A model generated the notes under the pieces. It searched no databases and was not told the origin of the DNA. It worked only from the letters and a program-made list of their open reading frames with translations. The translations under genes were made by a program, and so were the position numbers. This document shows positions 46,401-52,534 of a DNA stretch of 64,000 nucleotides, piece after piece. This stretch comes from Paenibacillus pinisoli (GTDB lineage: Bacteria > Bacillota > Bacilli > Paenibacillales > Paenibacillaceae): NCBI RefSeq assembly GCF_003605435.1, contig NZ_QXQB01000003.1, forward strand, positions 310,001 to 374,000, written 5' to 3'. How positions within the stretch are numbered: the stretch's first letter is position 1; each line of letters begins with the position of its first letter.

Positions 46401-46972
46401 ATCTCTGTTGCGTCTCCTGGCTTGTAGATAACGCTGCGATTTAGAAGGCCATCGGCTGTGCCTTCGTTGAACAAGGCCGACACTAACGGCTGTCCAGTTG
46501 TGTCCGCGATCGCCACTTTGCGAAGTGCGCTGTCATGAAGACCTTGCGCCGATGTTGTAAGCGCTATCTCAATGACATCTGCGGAGTCCATCGAAACGCC
46601 GTAGTTGGCGTTAAAGTCCTCCAGCGGGACATTCGGGTAGTCGAACTTTTTCAGCCATAGCACCTTGGTCTCCCCTGCCCCGATTGTCGTATTGCCAATA
46701 GGCCAGCGGTTGGCCGGATTCGTCATGCTGCTGGTAAAGTATTGAAGCTGATATTGATTCAGATTGATCGCTGCCTCGCTGCTGTTGTGCAGCTCGATAA
46801 ATTCATAAGGCTGGCCCTCTCCCCCGGAACGCGGCACGATCTCGGTGATCCACAGCGCTGACGGCGACTCGGCCGCATGCGCGCGGTCTGTCCATCCCTG
46901 CGGCAGCAAGCCTGCGAGCAAGGCGGCAACCAGCACATACGCACTCCACTTCTGAAACTTTTTCTTCAACAC
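40406..46972 (-). CDS. Giant surface protein: lamin-tail, FN3, GDPD and SLH domains
   Basis: This is a 2188-aa secreted protein. After the signal peptide (cut near AHA-AES, residue 34) come lamin-tail domains at about 37-170 and 238-385, an FN3 domain (about 415-505) and a propeller-like region (about 520-840). Two more lamin-tail domains lie at about 850-985 and 1045-1190. A degenerate GDPD-like segment (about 1260-1440) lacks the catalytic residues. The complete GDPD spans about 1450-1696 (VAHRGMSSLAPENT, DVIETDV, LVLLHD). A linker leads to three SLH domains (about 1994-2188) that bind wall polymer. The GDPD should release glycerol-3-phosphate from glycerophosphodiesters at the cell surface. 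The start is TTG with GGGAGG seven bases before. A leader terminator (47044-47120) probably controls it. Confidence 0.88.
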   Translation of the reverse strand: MLKKKFQKWSAYVLVAALLAGLLPQGWTDRAHAAESPSALWITEIVPRSGGEGQPYEFIELHNSSEAAINLNQYQLQYFTSSMTNPANRWPIGNTTIGAGETKVLWLKKFDYPNVPLEDFNANYGVSMDSADVIEIALTTSAQGLHDSALRKVAIADTTGQPLVSALFNEGTADGLLNRSVIYKPGDATEMKRLRNDETPTPGTLLVEQLPGAPDPGGEPEPTPSPGEGDIAAPLPGELLITELIPDTANFAGYDAFEFIELYNAASHPVELQGHTVASASWTVTIEDSLVLPEWSTYVIWTRRGEIAPIGMDAFNSYYYAEYAGKYVREGSYRIFENIGGLTNSGNQNVTVRGITGNEIAKASYSASHVAEGKSITFRYPSGGGTAMELTGGLQAPTPGYVVAGQAPPKPVVNTEAPQAPAGLTAAGGEGSAELSWSPNGEADLWSYRIYMDGQLQFEVPASQLSFRVDGLIGNVSYDFQVSAVNRSDLESAPSAIASAEPNHQKLTQTERAPFQQPDKYALTWAIGEAGPVIPGLAEGVVPQGIAYDEGLDWLVTVSYMDDGRPGVLSVMQASTGVQLESLALMNENGTPYMGHAGGVSIIGEHVWVASETYLYRLDVADIEAAQHGGEVRFTGVIPVPLQAAFMTYADGVLWVGEFYEAKSYPTDPQHHIANRDGETHYAWMAGYELSVDTGLPGADNWNGDKAATATPDYLFSIREKVQGAAFDDSNVYLSTSYGRANDSTLFRYRTPDLAGTPHASAVVNGVTVPLWFLDGQSAAETNASLVTVPMSEGIAVAGGELYVLLESGANKYRYTTTFIMDRMLKLNLAAWENYGTEPPAAERPPVRVSQFMYDAPGADDGKEYIVLRNYGTEPVDIGGFKLGDGINEGGGEGMAEFPAGTVMEPGEVIVVSQSALIFKQTYGVSPDFEVPWEGVFRPQDDPSVPNLLPTTWSTGVIQLANGGDEILLMDRANEVVDFVPYLKDMTYRGIAYKGVTAAAGGNGNAIHRISDTGVPAADFAAAPPELPNRPIPIPTSQTLLITEVVYDPLFEEITGEYIELTNISQQPIDISGYYLGDEETEGQAAAEGMYNFPEGTVLAPYEVIVVAKNAKGIEERYGIKADFELDESDPAVAKMIPNCDWGCGNMQLANTGDEVLLLDRNKALIDVVVYRSGMYMGIEAHPGVAGGHSLERISEADTKNSRADFIDQPNPTPGLLLFGPYGRPDLIPVPDLKENVLLTEEPQSRLAAAPTIADASGVLPDTLAAGTSAFLLTVGLSGGKLMATNVNMELKDALQRLDGHRLPMLELRDRSLMLAVHGLLVELGMQDVMIVSGNAAIVKDMRELNDEYRGVVRMEGTSFKREQWSDIVIAVRNSTGLTALLDYRAASAELTSYLAARGISVWAYGMEQEADLHQAIAAGVTGLMTSTPQAAVEAIESYGEQATLSVPPLFVAHRGMSSLAPENTMDAFKLAVEMNADVIETDVLRTKDGELVLLHDFTVDRTTNGSGRASEMTLAELQALTANRTDQAAWQPIYDQFPDARIPTLTELLAYAKDKDIVLALEMKGIGYERELVDLIEQYGMVANVYVSSFSSEVLKRVHELNPQIGIGFVLDGGAPEAGKELVQAEKLITDNVQLGAFLLANTTLMTPELVAYAKQRGVTAVGWTVNTKSGMQELVTRGVGGIITDYANWMNELPTGLSSLRASGSYTLRPGAELAFDELVAVASRSGADISLNGGVRILGEASGAVELDGNLIKAVKPGHATLQFYHDFPLFQPVEGEAVPESSWRVYSAPIRVTVANQTAPVTPGDGGQGSEDASRYEPAAAEIAAFGGKLKLSGKQTLLSMPGGMSDWLPADGLSVQAGSWTLQLPSKLLQAALQALPKEQREDGRLELSMIPVEAAQNGIDGMKQRGMIMDFKLEVVDRDGNRKVVSLFSEEAAMQFQLEEGTDPWLAGIYQLMNDGTLRYAGGKVNNGYIETGSMHFSRYAVMEYSPTFHDVPSLHWGHEAITRLAAKHIAEGTGTGGFAPERPVTRAEFTALLVRALGLQATAGDMPFSDIAGGRWYADSVAAAYQAGLVSGVSEDTFAPESKITRQQMAILLVRAAQWAQQHGQEQTSGTGTSIARSNSFDALRDKSDIADWAVQEVAAALEQGLMHGRGEDRFAPLEQASRAESVQALYNFVVKLNLLP

Positions 46973-47043
46973 GATCCCTCCCAGAAATATTGGTTTCTAC
47001 CAATCTCACAACCTGCGAATCCGGGTCCGATAGCTTTTGCAAC

Positions 47044-47120
47044 AAAAAAAGAGAAAACCCCGTTTGATTCAGGTAGAAGCAAATTGCTTCCAGCCTTCGT
47101 GCAAACAGGGTTTTCTCGTC
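47044..47120 (-). promoter_or_regulatory. Leader terminator of the GDPD gene, likely GlpP target
   Basis: On the minus strand GAGAAAACCCTGTTTG (47117-47102) pairs with CAAACGGGGTTTTCTC (47066-47051) over 16 bp with one U-G pair, followed by seven U's. The loop holds a small hairpin (GAAGCAA / TTGCTTC). The structure lies 72 bases before the TTG start, inside the leader. The 5' arm differs by a single T from that of the ugp leader. Confidence 0.8.
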
Positions 47121-47155
47121 TTCTCCGACCCTAATTCAATTCAGTTGTTAGCCTT

Positions 47156-47161
47156 ATTATA
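47156..47161 (-). promoter_or_regulatory. -10 box of the giant gene promoter
   Basis: TATAAT on the minus strand (47161-47156), about 35 bases before the leader's GAGAAAACCC arm. No good -35 is seen at 17 bp (TTCACA lies at 19). Confidence 0.45.
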
Positions 47162-47344
47162 TACACGAATGTTACGAGAGTGTGAAGAAGATTTTGAGAA
47201 GTTGTAAAAAAAGTAACAGAAAAAGGGGACGAACGCCCTAAAAAAAGTAATAGTAATAGACTTGCCTGGCTTCAAGAATGACACGTTTAAAGAATCCATA
47301 GAATAACAAAATAACAGGAGAGCGTGCGAAAGGAGTGTTTGGGT

Positions 47345-48007
47345 ATGACGATTCTGAACAGAGGCGAAAGAGGCGCGGAAAAGGATAGCTGTGATTTCAC
47401 AATTGAGGTAAGCGGGGAAGGCATGACATCGGCAGCTCCGGACCGGACGATCATTACGCTCGGCGTTGTGACGGAAGGAAAAGAGGTTGTGCCTGTCCAG
47501 CGCGAGAATGCAGCTGCAATCAGCTCCATTATCGAAGCGCTGACGGAGCTTGGGCTGCCGCGATCGAATGTGCAGACGAAATCGTACAGCATCGACCCGC
47601 AATATGATTATGAGGACGGCAAGCAAGTCTTTCGCGGATACAAGGCCACGCATCTGCTGCAAATCTCGCTGGATGGCGTGGAGAATGCCGGCACGGTGCT
47701 GGACACGGCTGCCGCTCATGGCGCTAATCTGATCTCCGAGGTAGCATTTGCCTCCTCCGAAGCGGAGAAGCATCAGGCGGAGGCGCTAGCGCAAGCTGTG
47801 CGCCGCGCCCAGCAGAAAGCGGCCGGCATTGCGGCAGCGCTTGGCGTATCCCTGTCCGCCGTGCCGTGCAAGGTACAGGAAATCGGAGGCGAAGGCGAGC
47901 CCATCCGCTTCAAAACGATGATGGCAGCCAGCGACGGTCATACGCAGATCGAGCCGGGTCAATTGACTTTCAAAGCGGCTGTGCGGCTTTGGTATCTTTT
48001 CGCATAA
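47345..48007 (+). CDS. SIMPL domain (DUF541) protein
   Basis: This is a 220-aa protein of the SIMPL/YggE family. The segments are DFTIEVSGEGMTSAAPDRTI near the start, the central helix QRENAAAISSIIEALTELGL, NVQTKSYSIDPQYDYEDGK and the C-terminal EPGQLTFKAAVRLWY. Most family members are exported, yet no signal peptide is visible here, so it may be cytosolic. Function is unknown; members have been tied to oxidative stress. ATG 47345 follows AAAGGAG; the frame opens seven codons earlier. The last 49 bases overlap the convergent papain-like gene. Confidence 0.82.
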   Translation: MTILNRGERGAEKDSCDFTIEVSGEGMTSAAPDRTIITLGVVTEGKEVVPVQRENAAAISSIIEALTELGLPRSNVQTKSYSIDPQYDYEDGKQVFRGYKATHLLQISLDGVENAGTVLDTAAAHGANLISEVAFASSEAEKHQAEALAQAVRRAQQKAAGIAAALGVSLSAVPCKVQEIGGEGEPIRFKTMMAASDGHTQIEPGQLTFKAAVRLWYLFA

Positions 48008-48627
48008 GACACGTTCAGCTTATGGCGATCCAGCTCAGGATAGTCGGTCAGCTTGCCTTCGTACACCTTCTCCATCCGGGGGTGGTGATGGAAGTGCTGA
48101 GGCGTCACGAGAGCAGGCGGCAATTCGCCCGCTTCCGGGCTATTCCATAGCGAGAGTCCGCCTCTGCGGAGCACCTCCGCCACGAATTGCGAGCAGAAGT
48201 AAGCGTCCGGAATGTCGAGGTCGCGGTTCAGCAATACGCCGATCAGACCGATCAAATTGTAGGAATAGCGCTCCCGTTCATGGCCGAATTGCTCGATTGC
48301 CGCGGCGACGGCTTCCTTCTCCTGGCGCGTCACTTTGAGCCGCAGCACGATGCAGGATGTATTTTGATAATAGCTGTAAGTGCCATAATAGATGTCCTCT
48401 TGGACAAAGCCTGCATTGAGCGGATTGCGCGCCGTCTTGCGGCCAAAGCTGTACAGCTCGTTCAGCTCCGGATCTAGCGCGATGGACGCATGGTTATAGG
48501 GAGCATTCGTAAAGCATTGAATCAGCCTCGAAAATGCCGTTCCCGTATTCGTAAGCAAAATATATAAGTATGATGGGCGTTTGGAAGCAACCTTCGGATG
48601 ATTGGTTTTGGTTTTGCCTGCTGTCAT
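47959..48627 (-). CDS. Permuted papain-fold (NlpC/P60-like) protein
   Basis: This is a 222-aa protein of the YiiX/YebB-type permuted papain fold. The His comes first (NAPYNHASIALDPE) and the Cys later (IPDAYFCSQFVAEVLRRGG), the reverse of normal papains. There is no signal peptide. The enzyme could be an amidase or a thiol acyltransferase acting on lipids or wall fragments; the substrate is unknown. ATG 48627 has GAGGTG six bases before; the longer frame starts at 48693. The 3' end overlaps the SIMPL gene by 49 bp. Confidence 0.78.
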   Translation of the reverse strand: MTAGKTKTNHPKVASKRPSYLYILLTNTGTAFSRLIQCFTNAPYNHASIALDPELNELYSFGRKTARNPLNAGFVQEDIYYGTYSYYQNTSCIVLRLKVTRQEKEAVAAAIEQFGHERERYSYNLIGLIGVLLNRDLDIPDAYFCSQFVAEVLRRGGLSLWNSPEAGELPPALVTPQHFHHHPRMEKVYEGKLTDYPELDRHKLNVSYAKRYQSRTAALKVN

Positions 48628-48750
48628 ATCCGTCACCTCTTCGTTCATAATGGCAGCCAGTCGTATGTTTAAGACTTGGTACCAATATATCAACGGTCCG
48701 AGCGACGGAATAGTACCAACTCTGTGTGGTACTGGCCTGAACGTGCCTTA

Positions 48751-49500
48751 GTAGCGTGTGGCAGCGTTATTTTGCTCACGGCGAGCAAATTGGGGCATGC
48801 AGCGGGGCGTGGCAGCGTTGCACGCCAAAAAAGAGCATTTCCAGGCTTGCAACGGTGCCTGGCGGCGTTGCACGCCAAAAACAAGCACTTCCAGACCCGT
48901 AACGGTGCCTGGCGGCGTTGCATGCCAAAAATGAGCACATCCAAACCTGCAACGATGCCTGGCGGCATTGCATGCCAAAAATGAGCACTTCCAGACCCGC
49001 AACGGTGCCTGGCGGCGTTGCACGCCAAAAATGAGCACTTCCAGACCCGCAACGGTGCCTGGCGGCGTTGCACGCCAAAAACAAGCACTTCCAGACCCGC
49101 AACGGTGCCTGGCGGCGTTGCAGACCAAAATCGAGCATATCCAGGCTTGCAACGGTGCCTGGCGGCGTTGCACGCCAAAAACGAGCACTTCCAGACTTGC
49201 AACGGTGCCTGGCGGCGTTGCACGCCAAAAACGAGCACATCCAAACCTGCAACGGTGCCTGGCGGCGTTGCACGTCAAAAATGAGCACATCCAGACCTGC
49301 AACGGTGCCTGGCGGCGTTGCACGCCAAAAACGAGCACATCCAAACCTGCAACGATGCCTGGCGGCGTTGCACGCCAAAAACGAGCACTTCCAGACTTGC
49401 AACGGTGTGTGACGGCGCTATTTCGCTGAAGTCGAGCATAACCTGGCATGCAGCGATGTGAGGCAACGTTATTTTCTGGTTTTTAGTGCCAACTCCTAAT
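48751..49500 (+). repeat. Tandem array 3: about 15 units of exactly 50 bp
   Basis: AACGGTGCCTGGCGGCGTT recurs every 50 bases from 48851 to 49351; degenerate units flank it at 48751, 48801, 49401 and 49451. The core pairs with itself (CAACGGTGCC / GGCGGCGTTG with one mismatch) and is followed by GCACGCCAAAAACGAGCAC. The middle units are almost identical and the edges have decayed. No stop codon occurs in the unit in any frame, so long spurious ORFs run through both strands. No unique spacers exist, so it is not CRISPR. Confidence 0.95.
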
Positions 49501-49639
49501 TAGCGTTATGTCGTAAAGTTATTTCAATTTTGGCCCCTGTTCCTTCAGGTGAATAAAGCTAGCACTCCACACAGAGCATAACAATAGAGCATATATGTCT
49601 CAGAACATAAAGAAACCTCGCGACCACACAGGTTGCGGA

Positions 49640-49890
49640 GCTTCTTTGCTTGCTTTGCACATTGACGTACGCCTTGCATCTGCATATTACTCATCAGCAC
49701 ACGCTTTGCATTTACACATTACTTATCAGCGCACGCCTTGCATTTGCACATTATCAGCACACGCTTGCATTTACCTATTACCACTCGCGGCACATAATGC
49801 ATTTACCTATTACCACTCGCGTAAGTTAATGCATTTGCATATTGCCCTCCCGTACACTTTGCATTTGCATATTTGCGCATTCGTTGCGAC
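49640..49890. repeat. Degenerate TGCATTT repeat region
   Basis: Seven or eight irregular copies, 35-42 bp apart, of a motif like TTGCATTTGCATATT joined by CAGCACACGC or CCACTCGC. It forms the non-genic stretch between array 3 and the ABC permease stop (49906). The small plus-strand frame across it (49595-49942) encodes only low-complexity residues. Confidence 0.75.
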
Positions 49891-49905
49891 TATTTCAGCC
49901 AAGCA

Positions 49906-50682
49906 TCAGCGTCTTAGCGAAGTCGTGCTTACTACGCCGTAACGGGACAGCAGCTTGCGGCCGATCCAGGCGACGCCGCGGTCGGTCAGGAAGCCCATGA
50001 GGCCAAGGCAGATCAGGCCGACGAAGATCCAATCCGTGCGGAAGAACAGACGAGAGTTCCAGATCAAGTAGCCAACGCCCTCATTGGATGCAATCATCTC
50101 CGCCCCAATAATCGCCATAAAGGATGTGCCCATCGCCAGCCGGATGCCGGTGAACATATAGGGAACGGTGGAGGGAATGATGACATGCAAGACAATTTGC
50201 CATTCCGATGCACCCATGCTGCGTGCGGAGCGGATTTTGTCCTCCTCCACCGACAAGACGCCGGTCAGCGTGTTCAAGACGACGATAAAAAATGTCGCGT
50301 ACAGAATCAATGCAATTTTGGACGTTTCGCCGATTCCGAACCACACCAGGAAGAGCGTAATAAACGCAATCGGCGGAATGAACCGGATGAAGTTCAAAAA
50401 CGGCTCCGCTACAGCGCGAATGGCCCCTACTTTGCCGATAATCAATCCAACCGGAATCGCAATCAGGCTGCCCAGCGTCCACCCCGCCAGCACCCGGTAC
50501 GAGCTGATGCCGATATACTGCAGCAGCGTGCCGTCCTGCAGCAGCTCATATCCGCCTTGCGCCGTGTAGATCGGTCCCGGCAGTATCTCCGGTCCATACA
50601 CGAGCGAAAGCAGCTGCCACACCGCTAATCCTCCTAGCAGGAAGAGGCTGTGAACCCCCCATTTTTTCAACCTCGCACTCAT
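49906..50682 (-). CDS. Sulfonate/taurine-type ABC permease (SsuC/TauC)
   Basis: This is a 258-aa permease with six transmembrane helices. The EAA loop is SARSMGASEWQIVLHVIIPS, typical of the SsuC/TauC/NrtB family that imports sulfonates, nitrate or pyrimidine precursors. ATG 50682 has GGAG eight bases before it. It is the last gene of an operon that runs from the MarR gene through the arylsulfotransferase, binding protein and ATPase genes; the neighbours suggest a sulfur compound as cargo. Confidence 0.85.
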   Translation of the reverse strand: MSARLKKWGVHSLFLLGGLAVWQLLSLVYGPEILPGPIYTAQGGYELLQDGTLLQYIGISSYRVLAGWTLGSLIAIPVGLIIGKVGAIRAVAEPFLNFIRFIPPIAFITLFLVWFGIGETSKIALILYATFFIVVLNTLTGVLSVEEDKIRSARSMGASEWQIVLHVIIPSTVPYMFTGIRLAMGTSFMAIIGAEMIASNEGVGYLIWNSRLFFRTDWIFVGLICLGLMGFLTDRGVAWIGRKLLSRYGVVSTTSLRR

Positions 50683-50740
50683 GATGATCACTCCGTTTCC
50701 CTAATCAAAATCATACGCCGTGCTCCCAACGATTGAGCTG

Positions 50741-51517
50741 CTATTCTTCAAAATGCGATTGGATCGCCCCATGCAGCTGGTGGAAATCCGGAGAGGCCAG
50801 ATCGCGCGGATACGACAGCGGCACTTCGTAAATATGGGAGATGCGCGACGACGGTCCCGCTGACATGATCCCGATCCGGCCGCCCAGCAGAAGCGCTTCT
50901 TGAATGTCGTGCGTCACGAAAATGACCGTCTTGTCGGTGCTGCGCCAAATGTTGACCAGCTCCCGCTGCATCGTGCGCCGGGTCATGGCGTCGAGCGCCC
51001 CGAACGGCTCATCCATCAGCAGAATGTCGGGATCGTTAGACAATACGCGGGCGAGCTGCACACGCTGCTTCATGCCTCCCGAAAGCTCGCGCGGGAACTT
51101 CCCTTCATGCCCGGAGAGGCCGACCATCGCAATGTACTTGTCGGAAATCTCCTTCCGCTTGGCAGCCGGTATCCGTTTCATACGAAGCCCGAATTCTACA
51201 TTTTCCCGAACGGTCAGCCAAGGGAACAGAGAGGAGTCCGCCTGCTGGAAGACGACGGCGCGATCCTGGCCGGGACGCACCACTTCCTTTTCCCCGACGC
51301 GCACCTCGCCCGAGGTTTTGGAGACGAAGCCGGCGATGAGGCTGAGCAGCGTCGACTTGCCGCAGCCGCTTGGCCCCAGCAGGACAAAAAACTCTCCGCC
51401 TTTAACGGTCAAGTCCACATCCTTGATAATGTAATGGAGTTCTCCTGCCGACGGCTGCGAATAGCTTTTATTCAATCGCTCGATATAAATTTCATTGCTT
51501 TTCGGCGCTGCGCTCAT
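50741..51517 (-). CDS. Sulfonate-type ABC ATPase (SsuB/TauB)
   Basis: This is a 258-aa ATPase with Walker A LLGPSGCGKSTLL, Q-loop VFQQADSSLFPWLTV, signature ELSGGMKQRVQLAR, Walker B DILLMDEPFGALD and H-loop FVTHDI. It matches the SsuB/TauB/NrtD family. It begins 12 bases after the binding-protein gene and energises the SsuC-like permease. Confidence 0.88.
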   Translation of the reverse strand: MSAAPKSNEIYIERLNKSYSQPSAGELHYIIKDVDLTVKGGEFFVLLGPSGCGKSTLLSLIAGFVSKTSGEVRVGEKEVVRPGQDRAVVFQQADSSLFPWLTVRENVEFGLRMKRIPAAKRKEISDKYIAMVGLSGHEGKFPRELSGGMKQRVQLARVLSNDPDILLMDEPFGALDAMTRRTMQRELVNIWRSTDKTVIFVTHDIQEALLLGGRIGIMSAGPSSRISHIYEVPLSYPRDLASPDFHQLHGAIQSHFEE

Positions 51518-51529
51518 CCCATCATCCCC

Positions 51530-52534
51530 CTATTTCAATTCGACGCGATCCGGGAATGCCTCCCGCACCAGCTCCAGATTCAACTTATCGTCCAGATTAA
51601 AATCCTTCTCGATAATGCCGTTGTCGACCATATACTGCTTCTGGCCGGCCATGCCCTCATAAGCCTTTTGTGTAAACCCGATGTTCCACGGATTTTTCGG
51701 CAAATCCTTCAGCGTCGCCTCGCGCGGCTGCTTCACTTCCTTGTACAAAATATCAGCCGTCTCGTCGGGATGCTCCTGCGCATAACGCGCAGCTTCGTCG
51801 ACCGCCTTCAAAAACGCGATGACACCGTCCCGCTTGCTGCCGATCAGCTCATTAGAGGTAATCAGCCCCGTGCCCAGACGCACCGGCGTCTGGGACATAT
51901 CCGTCAGCTCGCGGGCTTCTTCCAGCGCGCCGAATTTTTCGTTCAGTACCGCGCCGTACACCCATGCACCGTCGATCTCGCCTTTTTTCAAAGCGACATA
52001 GGCTTCATCAAAGCCGCCTTGGCCGATCAGCTCAACCTCGGACAGGTCAATGCCGTTCTCCGCCAAATATACGTCCCACAGGTACGGAACAAAGGTGCCT
52101 CTGGAGAAGCTCAGCTTCTTGCCCTTCAAATCCGCCGCGCTGCCGATCTCCTTGCGCACGAACAGCTTCCACTCGCTGGCACTCAATTCGGTGGCGGTGC
52201 CGGAGGAGGCGATAATGGAATAATCGCCTTTGCTGACGGCATTAAGCAGCGGGAAATCGGCGCCGAACGCGACATCAACCTGCTTGATGAAGAGAGCGTT
52301 AACCCCCTCGGCCGGAGTCGCGAATGTCACCAGCTCGGCGTCAATGCCGTGCTTCTCGAAGAAACCTTTGCTCTTCGCAACCTGAAATACCGTGTTCGTT
52401 GTAATGTCTGCGATTCGGAGCTTAAGCTTGGCGTCTCCGTTTTTTCCGCTGGAGCAGCCAGCCATCAGTGCCGCAGCTACGGCCACGGTCAGCAGCACCA
52501 GATTCCAACGCTTGAACGAGCTACGATCCTTCAT
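51530..52534 (-). CDS. Sulfonate/nitrate-type solute-binding lipoprotein (SsuA-like)
   Basis: This is a 334-aa lipoprotein with signal peptide and lipobox ALMAGC (Cys about 26). The NMT1/SsuA domain follows (KLRIADITTNTVFQVAKSKG, GFFEKHGIDAELV, VNALFIKQVDVAFGADFP). It captures small organic anions such as sulfonates outside the cell. GAAGGAGGGGG lies six bases before the ATG. The start overlaps the 3' end of the arylsulfotransferase-like gene by 14 bp, so the two are coupled in translation. Confidence 0.86.
   Translation of the reverse strand: MKDRSSFKRWNLVLLTVAVAAALMAGCSSGKNGDAKLKLRIADITTNTVFQVAKSKGFFEKHGIDAELVTFATPAEGVNALFIKQVDVAFGADFPLLNAVSKGDYSIIASSGTATELSASEWKLFVRKEIGSAADLKGKKLSFSRGTFVPYLWDVYLAENGIDLSEVELIGQGGFDEAYVALKKGEIDGAWVYGAVLNEKFGALEEARELTDMSQTPVRLGTGLITSNELIGSKRDGVIAFLKAVDEAARYAQEHPDETADILYKEVKQPREATLKDLPKNPWNIGFTQKAYEGMAGQKQYMVDNGIIEKDFNLDDKLNLELVREAFPDRVELK

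Noticed and set aside
48690..49449. Long ORFs through array 3 on both strands (up to 233 codons)
   Set aside because: They translate the same 50-bp unit in shifting phases, have no ribosome site, and exist in all six frames because the unit lacks stop codons.
49595..49942. 115-codon plus-strand ORF
   Set aside because: It encodes only the low-complexity translation of the TGCATTT repeats.
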